DNA from: Desulforhopalus sp. | GTDB lineage: Bacteria; Desulfobacterota; Desulfobulbia; Desulfobulbales; Desulfocapsaceae | DNA: 64,000 nucleotides | Assembly: GCA_030247675.1 (NCBI GenBank) | Contig: JAOTRX010000003.1 | Coordinates: 62,001 to 126,000, forward strand | Direction of reading: 5' to 3' | Part shown: positions 9,783 through 18,806 of the stretch, one piece after another | Numbering within the stretch: the first letter of the stretch is position 1 | Layout: every line of letters starts with the position of its first letter | Translations under genes and position numbers: made by a program | The notes under the pieces: generated by a model | What the model was told of the DNA's origin: nothing | Databases searched by the model: none | What the model saw: only the letters and a program-made list of their open reading frames with translations

Positions 9783-10022
9783 TCATGCCCCTTTGCGTGG
9801 TTTTTTGTAGACGGTAATCGCCCCGAATTCCGGACAGGTGTAGAAACACATGCCGCAGGCGATACATTTTCTGACGGCGAAACGGGCGAACTGGTAGCCC
9901 ATGCCATTGATCTCCGAGCCAATCTCGATGCAGCCGTTGGGGCAGGCGACAACACAGGCGGCGCAGCCCTTGCAGCGTTTCGGATTGATGTCGATGTAAT
10001 TTTTTTTCTCTTCAGGGCCCAT
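9783..10022 (-). CDS. korD: 2-oxoacid:ferredoxin oxidoreductase delta subunit (2x[4Fe-4S] ferredoxin)
   Basis: This 79-residue ferredoxin passes electrons from the thiamine centre to the soluble ferredoxin pool. Two cluster motifs are seen, CKGCAACVVACP (residues about 18-29) and CIACGMCFYTCP (about 53-64), each CxxCxxCxxxC. The gene lies two bases after the 178-residue zinc protein and one base before korA, so the three are tightly coupled. Confidence 0.92.
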   Translation of the reverse strand: MGPEEKKNYIDINPKRCKGCAACVVACPNGCIEIGSEINGMGYQFARFAVRKCIACGMCFYTCPEFGAITVYKKPRKGA

Positions 10023-10024
10023 AT

Positions 10025-10561
10025 TCAGATTCCCCTAAACATGTCATCGTGAAATTCGCCGAAGTAATTGATTTTTTTGACGCGGCGGGTGATCTCGTCG
10101 GATACCCGCTGGATGACCAGGTCGTGGTCCGGGCAACCGTGCTTGGCACAGACGAGGATGCGATTGACGCCGCCGGGCAGGTGGAGAAGGATGGCCTGGT
10201 TGCTGCCGCAGCCCTCATAGGTGCAGTGCCGCTCGGTCATCAGGCTGATGCCGCAGTGCGGGCAATGCGCCTCGGTGATGCTGTGCATGTCCGCCTCGCC
10301 GGGCAAAAAGCTGTAGAGCTTGTCGTGGCTGCCCCAGAAGGCGTCAAGAAATATTCGCCCCTGTTTTGAGCCGATTCTGGCATCGATGCAGATCGACGGT
10401 TCGCCGTGCAGGCGTACATGGTCAGCCATCAGACTGTGGCCGTCTTTGCAGTACAGTTGTTCAATGACGAGAAAATCCTTGCCCTGCTTCTGCACATATT
10501 TTATGCCCTCCGGCAGGGCGGCGAGAAATTCGACAGGCACCTCTTTGTACACGAGTTTCAT
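10025..10561 (-). CDS. conserved protein with zinc-binding cysteine/histidine motifs, first gene of kor operon
   Basis: I do not recognise a named family for this 178-residue cytoplasmic protein. AHCPHCGISLMTERHCTYEGC (split here as CPHCG and HCTYEGC) and VCAKHGCPDHDL near the C-terminus supply at least six cysteines and several histidines, as in zinc-ribbon proteins. The start ATG at 10561 has a strong AGGAGG seven bases upstream. It is the promoter-proximal gene of the oxidoreductase operon, two bases before the ferredoxin gene, so it may help assemble or regulate the enzyme. That role is inference. Confidence 0.72.
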   Translation of the reverse strand: MKLVYKEVPVEFLAALPEGIKYVQKQGKDFLVIEQLYCKDGHSLMADHVRLHGEPSICIDARIGSKQGRIFLDAFWGSHDKLYSFLPGEADMHSITEAHCPHCGISLMTERHCTYEGCGSNQAILLHLPGGVNRILVCAKHGCPDHDLVIQRVSDEITRRVKKINYFGEFHDDMFRGI

Positions 10562-10810
10562 TTCTTCCTCCTTGTGTGACGCGGCGATTGGTGGATGGTC
10601 TCCTGTAAGGATATACTTTCCCATGATAAAACAAAAGCCGGAGGAAGAAAAATCATCGGCAGGGCGTCCCCAGGCCAGAGTCAGGGCCTGCAATGGGTCT
10701 TGACCATTGGTGATTATGCGCTATATCAACAGCAGGGTTCTGTGTGGAGCCGCTTTTTTGAGGCTCTCTTCTGGCTCCTGTTGCCTGTCCGGTATGACGA
10801 CGTGAAGGAT
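10562..10810. promoter_or_regulatory. divergent intergenic region between kor operon and MreB-like gene
   Basis: About 250 bases separate two start codons pointing apart, so promoters for both genes must lie here or in the upstream reading-frame extension. No convincing -10/-35 pair was found by eye. Confidence 0.35.
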
Positions 10811-11848
10811 ATGTTCAGTAAACTTAATAAGATTGTTACCCAGCCAAGTATCGCCATCGACCTCGGTACCGCCAATACCCGGCTTTACGCCTTCGGTGGA
10901 GGCAAAATCATGGAAAGACCCTCGACGATACGTCTTGTCAGAGACGGCGGCGACCGTGTCGCCGATGAATATTTTCGCTATATCAACAGCACCCTGGTCG
11001 CTACACCCCTGCGCGGCGGGGTCATTGTCGACTTGAAAAACGCCATTTCCCTGCTGAAACCCCTGGTGGTCAAGACCCGTAAACTCTTCCAGGCCCCTGT
11101 ATCGCTGGCCTGTGCGCCGACCGATACCACAGAGGCAGAGCGAGAGCTCCTCTGCCGTGCCCTCCTGCAGGCGGGAGTTTCCCGGGTCTCGCTGATGCCG
11201 GAGGTCTGGGCGGCGGCGATCGGTGCTGGCCTCGATGTGAGCCTTGGCTCGGCGCAGCTGCTCATCGATATCGGTGAGGGCGTGACCGACCTGGCGGTGT
11301 TTCGCGACGGGCGGATTATCTTTGCCTCGGCGCTGCGCACCGCCTGCAGCGACATCCACCGGGCGATCCGTTCGGCAATCATGGCCCGCTATGCCGTCAA
11401 GATCTATGACCATGAACTTGAGCGCTTGACTAGCGAGCTGCAGACTGTTTTCTGTCACCCGGCGTCTTCGGACCGGTGGTTGGCGATTTCCGGGATCGAT
11501 GTCGTCAAAAGGCGTGAGGTGTCAATAACCATCGACAATCAGGTGGTTGTCGCGGCGATGCTCCCGGTAATAGGCAAAATCACCGGATTCATAGCCGGCA
11601 GCCTGAAAAAGCTGCCAGAAAAGTGCTATTGCGAAATCCTCGAATCGGGGATTTGCCTGACCGGTGGCGGGGCATGTATTGAAGGAATAGATACCTCGAT
11701 AAGCCGGCGAACGGCAATGGCCGTCACAATTGCCGCCGATCCACTGCACGCGGTCATCAATGGCGCCACCCAGACCCTGCAGTATTGGAGTGGCAAGCGG
11801 TGCTGGTGGGACAACATCGCCTGGCCGAGTTTTCAAAGAATCAATTGA
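10811..11848 (+). CDS. divergent MreB-like actin-family protein
   Basis: The 345-residue product has the actin/Hsp70 ATPase fold: phosphate-1 loop IDLGTANTRLY (residues about 15-25), phosphate-2 LIDIGEGVTDLAVF (about 155-168) and the adenosine loop LTGGGACIEG (about 282). MreB polymerises under the membrane to guide wall synthesis. This protein departs from standard MreB in the segments between motifs and stands alone, without mreC/mreD/rodA, so a specialised filament or a cell-shape paralogue is possible. The start at 10811 has GAAGGAT just upstream; the frame stays open to 10595, so an earlier start is possible. Confidence 0.78.
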   Translation: MFSKLNKIVTQPSIAIDLGTANTRLYAFGGGKIMERPSTIRLVRDGGDRVADEYFRYINSTLVATPLRGGVIVDLKNAISLLKPLVVKTRKLFQAPVSLACAPTDTTEAERELLCRALLQAGVSRVSLMPEVWAAAIGAGLDVSLGSAQLLIDIGEGVTDLAVFRDGRIIFASALRTACSDIHRAIRSAIMARYAVKIYDHELERLTSELQTVFCHPASSDRWLAISGIDVVKRREVSITIDNQVVVAAMLPVIGKITGFIAGSLKKLPEKCYCEILESGICLTGGGACIEGIDTSISRRTAMAVTIAADPLHAVINGATQTLQYWSGKRCWWDNIAWPSFQRIN

Positions 11849-11849
11849 A

Positions 11850-11902
11850 GCTAAATTGAGCAGCTGTTCTGCTCAAACGAAATGTATGCTTGTGCGGTAT
11901 AT
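11850..11902 (+). repeat. dispersed stem-loop repeat, copy A
   Basis: Two bases after the stop codon of the MreB-like gene, in the same orientation. Stem TTGAGCAG (11856-11863) and CTGCTCAA (11869-11876) with a five-base loop, then a conserved tail CGAAA...TATGC...GGTATA. Matches copies at 20201, 43436, 45564 and 63697. Confidence 0.75.
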
Positions 11903-12517
11903 GCGGGGGTCAGGACTGGTATAACCGGTCTCACCCTGCAGATTTCCCTGCTCCTGTCCTGTCCTCTCCTCTCCTCTCCCTCTCCGTTATCAGCCCAGTC
12001 CATCTTACGAGAAAGCCATCGCCTGCCACCTTCCGTTAAGTGTTTTCTGCCCCTAATCAGACTGTGGATATCTGTTTCTCAGGGGCTTTGTTTTCTGACT
12101 GGGAGTATATCTTTTTACGTCAACGGAAGATATCCACACAGTGTTCATTTTTGTCGAATACAAACTGTTCATTTATTCTTTACATGGGAAATTTAAGATG
12201 TTATACAAACTCTTTTTGAAGAGCATATTTATTGTTGGAAAAATACAATAACTATTTGAAAATAAAGTTTATATATTTTGTAACTAATGTGTTTATCAGA
12301 AGTTTAGTATGGCAAAAATGGAGTGTTAATATCTAGTTGAATAGTGTTAAACATGATCCAATTTAATAACAGGAAACGTATAATTGCGCTTGTAAAATCA
12401 AGGCCTCCAGGTAAATGTAGATGATTATGGAGCCATGGTCTTCGGTCATTGACGGCAGCGCAACGTACAGGCTCTTGGCGGTTTTAAAGACGCACAAAAT
12501 CAGCCCTTGGAAAATTC
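11903..12517. other. AT-rich intergenic region before the type I secretion operon
   Basis: No gene is seen in about 615 bases. It starts with a pyrimidine tract of CTCTC repeats (11962-11985), then an inverted repeat TGTGGATATCT/AGATATCCACA at 12063-12073 and 12128-12138, whose ends each match the DnaA box in eight of nine positions. From 12180 to 12385 it is strongly AT-rich and includes TATAAT at 12379-12384, without a good -35 box. It probably holds the secretion operon promoter. Confidence 0.5.
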
Positions 12518-14656
12518 ATGATGACAGCCATACCCAATCTTAAAAGCGGCCTGTTTTGCGCGGCCATTATCTCCCGGCTGAAGGGGGCGCCGCTCAGTGT
12601 TGAGCAAATCCGTCACCAATTCAGCGGGACGAAAAACGAGCTTTCACCCATTGAGCTTGCCCGGATCTTCCAGGGGATCGGCCTGCAGGTGACCGTGGTG
12701 GCGAAGAAGCTTTCCGACCTCAGAACGGCTTTCTATCCGGTTGTCGCCGAACTGCGGAGCGGAGAGTTTGTCGTTCTCGCCAAGGCAGGTGAGGACCGGA
12801 AGACGGTGCTTGTCCAGAGGGCCGGCTCGGAACGGGCGGCCTGGGAAGAGGTCGACGCCCTGCAGGCAGAACTGAGCGGCAAATTACTGCTGATGAAAAA
12901 GGATTCTGAAAAGGCAGGGGCACAGAAGGCCTTTGGCCTGCGTTGGTTTCTCAGGGCGGCCGCGAAGTATCGTGGTATTCTCCGCGACTGTCTGTTGGCC
13001 TCGCTGTTTGTTCAGGTCTTTTCCCTGCTTTCTCCTTTAGTCTTTATGATCGTCATCGACAAGGTGTTAAGCAACAACAGCCTGTCCACCCTCGATGTCC
13101 TGGTTTTTGCTCTGGTCGTGGTATCGCTGTTTGAGATCGTCCTCAATGCCCTACGCGCCTACCTGCTGTCGCATACCGCCAACCGGATCGACCTGACCCT
13201 TGGCGTCCAGCTTTTCCGCCATCTCCTTGCCCTGCCCCTCAGCTATTTCGAGAACCGCCAGGTTGGCGATACCATAGCCAGAATGCGGGAGTTGGAGACG
13301 GTGCGGCGGTTTATTACCGGGTCAGGGATCATGCTCTGTATTGATCTGCTGTTTCTCGTGGTGTTTCTGGCCGTTATGTTCCTGTTCAGCCCCTTTCTCA
13401 CCTTGATCGTCCTGGCTGCCCTGCCCCTGCTTTTTTGCGCCTCGTTTTTCGTAACCCCCTTTCTCCACGACAAGCTTGAGGATAAATACACCAGCGGCGC
13501 CGCCAACCAGTCGTTTCTGGTCGAGACCTTCAGTGGTATAGAGACGATCAAGGCGGTTGCCGCCGAACCGAGGGTTCAGGAAAAATGGGAGAATCGGCTG
13601 AGTCACCACGCAAAGAACGGTTTTCGCAGCGGTCATTTTGCCAATCTTATCAGCCAGGTCACCTCTCTGCTCAGCAAGGCCCTGTCGGTGCTGCTCCTGT
13701 GGTTCGGTGCCAAGGAGGTACTGGCCGGCAACCTTACCGTCGGCCAGCTGATCGCTTTTAACATGCTTTCTTCCCGGGCGATTGCCCCTATCCTGCGCTT
13801 GTCGCAGATGTGGAAGGAGTTCCAGCAGGTGAAGATCTCTATCGCCAGGATCGGCGATATCTTCAATTGCCCGGGGGAGCCCGGATTTGACCCGAACCGG
13901 GTGACACCGCCGGAGATTGTCGGCAGGGTCGAGTTCGACCGGGTGACCTTCCGCTATCGCCCCGATGGTCCGGAGGTATTGAGTGATGTCACCTTTTCCG
14001 TTGCCCCGGGCGAGGTGGTCGGCATTGTCGGCTCCACCGGCTCCGGCAAGACCACCCTCGCCAAGCTTTTGCAACGTCTCTACGTGCCGGAGCGGGGCAG
14101 GGTGCTCATTGATGGTGTCGATCTGTCCATGGTCGATGCCTCATGGCTGCGGCGGCAGATCGGCGTCGTCGTCCAGGACGGTGTGCTTTTCAATTCCTCC
14201 ATCCGCGACAATATCACCCTCAATATCCCCGAACTGGAGATTGATGCGGTCATTGCCGCTGCCAAACTTGCCGGGGCCCATGATTTTATCATGGAGCTGC
14301 AGCACGGCTATGACACACCGGTCGGCGAGCGGGGGATCCAGCTGTCCACCGGCCAGCGGCAACGCCTGGCCATCGCCCGGGCCCTGGCCACCAATCCGCG
14401 GATGCTCATCTTCGATGAGGCGACCAGCTCGCTTGATTATGAATCGGAGATGGTCATCCAGAAGAACATGCGGGAGATCTGTCGCGGCCGTACCGTCTTC
14501 ATCATTGCCCACCGATTCTCGACCCTGCGCCATGCCGATCGGATTATCACCCTCGAAAAGGGCGGCGTGGCCGAAAACAACTCTCCGGAGAAGCTGCTGG
14601 CCGCCGGGGGCCGCTTTGCCAGCCTGCATACCATCCAGGAGGGTATCTATGCCTGA
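12518..14656 (+). CDS. type I secretion system permease/ATPase (HlyB family)
   Basis: This 712-residue exporter drives secretion of an unfolded substrate across both membranes with an adaptor and TolC. Residues about 5-125 form a C39-like domain without the catalytic Cys/His arrangement, as in HlyB, so it probably binds rather than cleaves the substrate. Five to six membrane helices follow (about 150-430). The ATPase has Walker A GSTGSGKT (about 505-512), signature LSTGQ in place of LSGGQ, Walker B MLIFDEATSSLD and switch His in IIAHRFST. ATG codons occur at 12518 and 12521. Its stop overlaps the adaptor start by eight bases. Confidence 0.94.
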   Translation: MMTAIPNLKSGLFCAAIISRLKGAPLSVEQIRHQFSGTKNELSPIELARIFQGIGLQVTVVAKKLSDLRTAFYPVVAELRSGEFVVLAKAGEDRKTVLVQRAGSERAAWEEVDALQAELSGKLLLMKKDSEKAGAQKAFGLRWFLRAAAKYRGILRDCLLASLFVQVFSLLSPLVFMIVIDKVLSNNSLSTLDVLVFALVVVSLFEIVLNALRAYLLSHTANRIDLTLGVQLFRHLLALPLSYFENRQVGDTIARMRELETVRRFITGSGIMLCIDLLFLVVFLAVMFLFSPFLTLIVLAALPLLFCASFFVTPFLHDKLEDKYTSGAANQSFLVETFSGIETIKAVAAEPRVQEKWENRLSHHAKNGFRSGHFANLISQVTSLLSKALSVLLLWFGAKEVLAGNLTVGQLIAFNMLSSRAIAPILRLSQMWKEFQQVKISIARIGDIFNCPGEPGFDPNRVTPPEIVGRVEFDRVTFRYRPDGPEVLSDVTFSVAPGEVVGIVGSTGSGKTTLAKLLQRLYVPERGRVLIDGVDLSMVDASWLRRQIGVVVQDGVLFNSSIRDNITLNIPELEIDAVIAAAKLAGAHDFIMELQHGYDTPVGERGIQLSTGQRQRLAIARALATNPRMLIFDEATSSLDYESEMVIQKNMREICRGRTVFIIAHRFSTLRHADRIITLEKGGVAENNSPEKLLAAGGRFASLHTIQEGIYA

Positions 14657-16112
14657 GATAGAAAGCAGTGACGGCAAAACCAGGTTGCCGGTATCGGGTC
14701 CCCAGATTGCCCCGCCCGCGGATTCGACCGATAGCCCTTCGCTCCTGGCGAGGCTGCCCCTGGCGCGGTCCATCGCCAGGTATAAAGCCCACCAGGAGAT
14801 GCGCCATGACGCTGAATTTATGCCGGCCACCCTGGAGGTGCTCGACAGGCCACCAGCGCCGTTTTCCCGGGTCATGCTGGTCTTCATCGTGGTCTTTGCG
14901 GCCTTTGTCGTCGGCTATGCCTGTTTTGCCAGGATCGACATCGTCGTTAATGCCATGGGCGTGGTTATTCCTAAAGGCAAGGTCAAGGTTGTGCAGCCGC
15001 TGGAGCCGGGGATTGTTACCGCCATCCATGTCCGAGATGGCCAGATGGTCAAGAAAGGCGCCTCCCTGGTGTCGATGGACAATACCGATACCGTCGCCGA
15101 CGTCAGCACGCTGCGTCAGGACCTTGCCAAGGCCCAGTTGACCATTCTCCGCTTGGAGGCCGAGCTGCAAAACAATACGGACCTTTTTGTCCCGCCGCCG
15201 GGCATTGATGAGCACACGGCATCTCTGCAGCGCCGTCTCCTCGAACAATCGGTTGCGGCCCAGAAAGAGCGGCAGGTGACCTTGGCAAGAGACATAGAAC
15301 GGTGTTCCGCCGAGCGCGAAACAATAGAGGGAAACCTCAAGCGGCTGAAAGAGTCTCTGCCTTTATCCCGGGAACTCTTTCTGAAAAAGAGCCTGCTGGC
15401 GGAACGGAAACTCCTCTCCAATACCGACCTGCTTCAGGCGCAGATCGAGATCAGCGATGTGCAGCATAATCTCCTGACCGCCGAAAGCCAGCTGCAGGAG
15501 GTGGAAGCCCGGTTGCTTCGCGCTCAGGAAGAAAAAAGAGTGGTGGCAACGGAGTATCGCCGCGATTTGCTGAAGGCCTTAACCGAGGCGAGGGACACCC
15601 GGGAAAATCTTGGCCACCAGCTCAGCAAGGCCGAGAACAAGGAAACCCATTTTGAACTGAAGGCCCCGGCCGATGGCATCGTCCAGCAACTGGCGATCAA
15701 CACCGTCGGCGGGGTGGTGACCGCCGCCCAACCGCTGCTGGTCATCGTCCCCACCGAAGGGGGCCTGGAGATTGAGGCCAAGGTGCTGAACAAGGATATC
15801 GGTTTTGTCGCCGAGCAGCAGGACGTGTCGGTGAAGGTCACCGCCTATCCTTTTACCCGTTACGGCGATCTGCAGGGCAACATCGAGTGGGTGGCCAGGG
15901 ACGCGGTCATCGAAAAGGACCTGGGGCCGAGTTATCCGATCCGGGTGTCGGTGAAGGGTTATCAGCTGCCCAATGTGGTCAACGGCAGACAGGGGGTGAT
16001 TACCCCGGGGATGACGGTGACCGCCGACGTCAAGGTCGGGGAGAGACGGATGATCGAGTACTTTTTAGGACCGATTTTACGCTACAAAGATCAAAGTTTA
16101 CGGGAGATATAA
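14649..16112 (+). CDS. type I secretion periplasmic adaptor (HlyD family)
   Basis: The 487-residue adaptor bridges the ABC exporter and TolC. A cytoplasmic N-terminus of about 75 residues is followed by one membrane helix (VMLVFIVVFAAFVVGYACF, about 77-95). Then come a lipoyl/barrel-sandwich half (VVQPLEPGIVTAIHVRDGQ), a long coiled-coil hairpin (about 155-330), the second lipoyl half (FELKAPADGIVQQLAI) and a beta-barrel. The start at 14649 overlaps the exporter stop codon by eight bases, which implies coupled translation. Confidence 0.93.
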   Translation: MPEIESSDGKTRLPVSGPQIAPPADSTDSPSLLARLPLARSIARYKAHQEMRHDAEFMPATLEVLDRPPAPFSRVMLVFIVVFAAFVVGYACFARIDIVVNAMGVVIPKGKVKVVQPLEPGIVTAIHVRDGQMVKKGASLVSMDNTDTVADVSTLRQDLAKAQLTILRLEAELQNNTDLFVPPPGIDEHTASLQRRLLEQSVAAQKERQVTLARDIERCSAERETIEGNLKRLKESLPLSRELFLKKSLLAERKLLSNTDLLQAQIEISDVQHNLLTAESQLQEVEARLLRAQEEKRVVATEYRRDLLKALTEARDTRENLGHQLSKAENKETHFELKAPADGIVQQLAINTVGGVVTAAQPLLVIVPTEGGLEIEAKVLNKDIGFVAEQQDVSVKVTAYPFTRYGDLQGNIEWVARDAVIEKDLGPSYPIRVSVKGYQLPNVVNGRQGVITPGMTVTADVKVGERRMIEYFLGPILRYKDQSLREI

Positions 16113-16114
16113 CC

Positions 16115-16687
16115 ATGGAAGAAACCAACGAGCAGGAGACGGAAAGGCCTGCGGTAAAATCTGCAGAGACTGCCGAGAAGGCCGCCCTGCAGGAGCATAT
16201 TCACGCTCAGTCGATGAAGGTTCTTCAGCGCCTGCCGGCAATGGGGCCGGTCATCATGCTCTATATGCAGTCATCGCACCGTCGCTACCAATTTATCAGC
16301 GATCTGGAATGGCTGCTGCTGCCACCCTTGGTGAATGGCCAGTGCAAACTGTATATGAAAAAAGAGTATCCCATCTCCTTTATCAGCTGGGCCTATCTCG
16401 ACCTGGCGGCGGAAAAACGCTTGTTTCAGAATGGCGGGAAACTGCGGCCGGAGGATTGGAAAAGCGGTGACCGCCTGTGGATCATCGATCTTGTCGCCCC
16501 CTTCGGTGGTGTCGACAACATGCTCGCCGATATCCGCAACAATGAATTCCCAGGGCAAATGATTCGCCTCCTTGCCCCCGATCCGAAAACCGGCGGCATC
16601 ACCGCTAGAGAACTGCCGCCCCTGGCAACGAAGAAACAGGAAGAGGACGGCCAGGAGACGGCGCAGGTCAGCTCGGGTTTAAAATAA
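16115..16687 (+). CDS. RTX toxin-activating lysine acyltransferase (HlyC family)
   Basis: HlyC-type enzymes move a fatty acid from acyl-ACP to internal lysines of a pore-forming RTX protoxin in the cytoplasm. In this 190-residue protein the two known catalytic residues of HlyC, His23 and Asp92, line up with His55 in MQSSHRRYQF and Asp125 in GDRLWIIDLVAPFGG. DWKSGDR and LLAPDPKT are also shared. It lies two bases after the adaptor gene, between adaptor and tolC. Its presence argues that a secreted protein of this locus, most likely the one at 22550, is acylated. Confidence 0.9.
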   Translation: MEETNEQETERPAVKSAETAEKAALQEHIHAQSMKVLQRLPAMGPVIMLYMQSSHRRYQFISDLEWLLLPPLVNGQCKLYMKKEYPISFISWAYLDLAAEKRLFQNGGKLRPEDWKSGDRLWIIDLVAPFGGVDNMLADIRNNEFPGQMIRLLAPDPKTGGITARELPPLATKKQEEDGQETAQVSSGLK

Positions 16688-16712
16688 TACTCTCGGATAA
16701 CAGTGTGATGAA

Positions 16713-18059
16713 ATGAGGCACTATTTTTTAACCGCTGCCTGCTGCCTGGCTGTGCTACCAGCCTTTCTTGGCCTTTCGTCAAGAGCCGCGGCCCTTGGTC
16801 TATCGGAGATAATCGATCTCGCCGGCAAACGCGATGCCCAGGTCCGGGCCGATACCCTGGTCGCCGAGGCGCGGGATGCCGAGGCCTGGCAATCCGTGGC
16901 AGGATATGGCCCGTCCCTTACCGCCTCCGGCAGTACCATGCGCAGCCGTGACAGTTTAAAGCCAGAGGCAAGCGCTGGTCTGGATGAACGCCTGGCCAAA
17001 TTCAACGAAATGGCCCTGGCGATCGGCTTCGAGCAACCGCTGATTGACCTGGAAAAGGGGAGCAAGGCCCTGCAGGGTCTGGCCGAAATGGATATCGCTC
17101 TGCTGCTGGAAAAAAAGGCGAAAGAAGACCTGCTGCTCAAGGTCCACGAGCGATATTACGGGGTCCTGTCGGCCAGGGAATCCTTCAAGCTGGCCCGGGC
17201 GGAAACGGCGGCATTACAAAAACAGGTGCAGAATGCCGTGCAAAAGCTCGAACTTGGCTTTGCCACCATCACCAGCCAGTATGAAGCAGAGGCCCGCTAC
17301 CGCACGGCATCGGCAACGGAGATTGCCAGAAAGTCCGATCTATCCAATGCCCTGAAGGCCTTGGAGGAGCTTATCGATCAGGAAATTGTCGAAGAACTCG
17401 ACGATCTCGATCCACAAATGACCCTGCCCGCCATCCCCAATGATCTTGCCGCCTGGCTTAGGGTGGCCGCTGCTGCCAACACCGATCTTAAGCTAAAACA
17501 GCTGCAGGTGGAAACGGCCCGGTTTGAGTTCCGGGCGGCCCAAAGCCGGTTTTTGCCCTCTCTGGTGTTCTTTGCCGACTATAGCGAACGGCATCCCACC
17601 GATGGTCTGGCCGGATATGGCGAAGAGCGTAATGAAATGGATGTTGGTCTTCGTCTGGAGGGCAAGCTCCTTGCCGGCGGCCGGGACAGTGCCGCCTTTA
17701 TTGCCGCCGACAAAAAGGTCAGGGCCGCCGAGGAGCGGACAACGGTTGCCGATCGGGCAATGCGCCGATCGGTTCGTTCCCTGTGGGAGAGCATCGCCAA
17801 CACCCGGCAGTTGGCTTCTGCCTATCAACAGGCCGTGGCGGTCAGCGAAAAGGCCCTGGAGTCAACCCAGGCCGCCTATGATGAGGGGGCAAAGGTCTTG
17901 CTCGATGTGCTGAACGCCGAGCAGGATCACTATCGCTCAATGCGGCAGTACCGGACATCTCGCTATGACTATATGATCTTACTAGAGAAATTTCGGCAGG
18001 TGGTTGGTGTCGATTCGATTTGGCTGCAATCAAGCGTAAAAAATGGGGAGGAGATATGA
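16713..18059 (+). CDS. TolC-family outer-membrane channel
   Basis: The 448-residue protein forms the trimeric outer-membrane exit duct of the secretion system. A signal peptide (about residues 1-27, ending at RAAAL) precedes two internally similar helical halves typical of TolC. These include QPLIDLEKGSKAL and later AYQQAVAVSEKALESTQAAYDEGAKVLLDVLNAE, the second part of which (SEKALESTQAAYDEGAKV) is the common C-terminal motif. It follows the acyltransferase by 25 bases and its stop overlaps the next lipoprotein start as ATGA. Confidence 0.92.
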   Translation: MRHYFLTAACCLAVLPAFLGLSSRAAALGLSEIIDLAGKRDAQVRADTLVAEARDAEAWQSVAGYGPSLTASGSTMRSRDSLKPEASAGLDERLAKFNEMALAIGFEQPLIDLEKGSKALQGLAEMDIALLLEKKAKEDLLLKVHERYYGVLSARESFKLARAETAALQKQVQNAVQKLELGFATITSQYEAEARYRTASATEIARKSDLSNALKALEELIDQEIVEELDDLDPQMTLPAIPNDLAAWLRVAAAANTDLKLKQLQVETARFEFRAAQSRFLPSLVFFADYSERHPTDGLAGYGEERNEMDVGLRLEGKLLAGGRDSAAFIAADKKVRAAEERTTVADRAMRRSVRSLWESIANTRQLASAYQQAVAVSEKALESTQAAYDEGAKVLLDVLNAEQDHYRSMRQYRTSRYDYMILLEKFRQVVGVDSIWLQSSVKNGEEI

Positions 18060-18709
18060 GGAGATTGTTCGTGTATGGGGTAGGGGTGCTGCTTGCGGTT
18101 GTTTTGATCAGCGGATGTACTGCCAGCTACGACTTGACCAAGTCAAAGTTTGCAATCCAGCTGAAAGGATCGGGCAAGTTGGCGATAGGTGTTCAGGACC
18201 TGCGTTCCTTTGTCGTCGATAAAACCAAGCCACCTGCATATATCGGTCAACATCCCAATGGCGGTGGGATCATGCGAGATGCCGTTACCAGGTCAGGCAA
18301 ACCTCTGGCTGAAGACATGTCGGCCATTCTCTCGCCATCCTTTGTTACCAATGGCTTTAAGGTATCCCGGTTTGCCATTCCCACCTTAGCCGACAATCCG
18401 GGGGACATTGTCAAACAACAGGCCGCTGGCGGATACGACAAAATAATCGTATTGACCATCAATAAATTCCGATCCGACAGCTGGGTCGAAGTGGAATTGC
18501 AGTGGGACCTGAAGATGAGTGTCTACGACGGCAAAGGGGAGCTCCTTGCGGAAAAGGACAGTGCCGGCATGGTGGAAGGGTTAAAGCGGAATTTTACCGG
18601 CGCGCTTTCTAACGGTCAGGTGCAAAAGGCGTTGAGCGATAAACTGGGATTGATATTTGCCGAGCTGATCAATTCCCCAGAATGCCAGAAGGCAATTGTT
18701 ACGTTATAA
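18056..18709 (+). CDS. lipoprotein, YajG-like
   Basis: The 217-residue product has a lipoprotein signal with lipobox LISGC (Cys about 20). The mature part resembles YajG-like lipoproteins: AIGVQDLRSFVVD near the start and a conserved GGIMRDAVTRSGKPLAEDMS segment. GGGGAGGAG precedes the ATG, which overlaps the tolC stop by four bases, so it belongs to the secretion operon. Function unknown; an outer-membrane helper for the secreted protein is possible. Confidence 0.78.
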   Translation: MRRLFVYGVGVLLAVVLISGCTASYDLTKSKFAIQLKGSGKLAIGVQDLRSFVVDKTKPPAYIGQHPNGGGIMRDAVTRSGKPLAEDMSAILSPSFVTNGFKVSRFAIPTLADNPGDIVKQQAAGGYDKIIVLTINKFRSDSWVEVELQWDLKMSVYDGKGELLAEKDSAGMVEGLKRNFTGALSNGQVQKALSDKLGLIFAELINSPECQKAIVTL

Positions 18710-18806
18710 AACTTCAAGGGAAGTTTGCTGGAATTTTAATGAGTAAGTACCTGAAATGGTACTTTTATTGTTTGATTACAGGTCACTATAAAATAAGAGA
18801 GACACA

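Noticed and set aside
11962-11985. CTCTC pentamer tract as a phase-variation site
   Set aside because: It lies outside any reading frame and no promoter spacing depends on it visibly.
12379-12384. TATAAT as secretion-operon promoter
   Set aside because: No acceptable -35 box at 16-18 bases, so not listed as a promoter.
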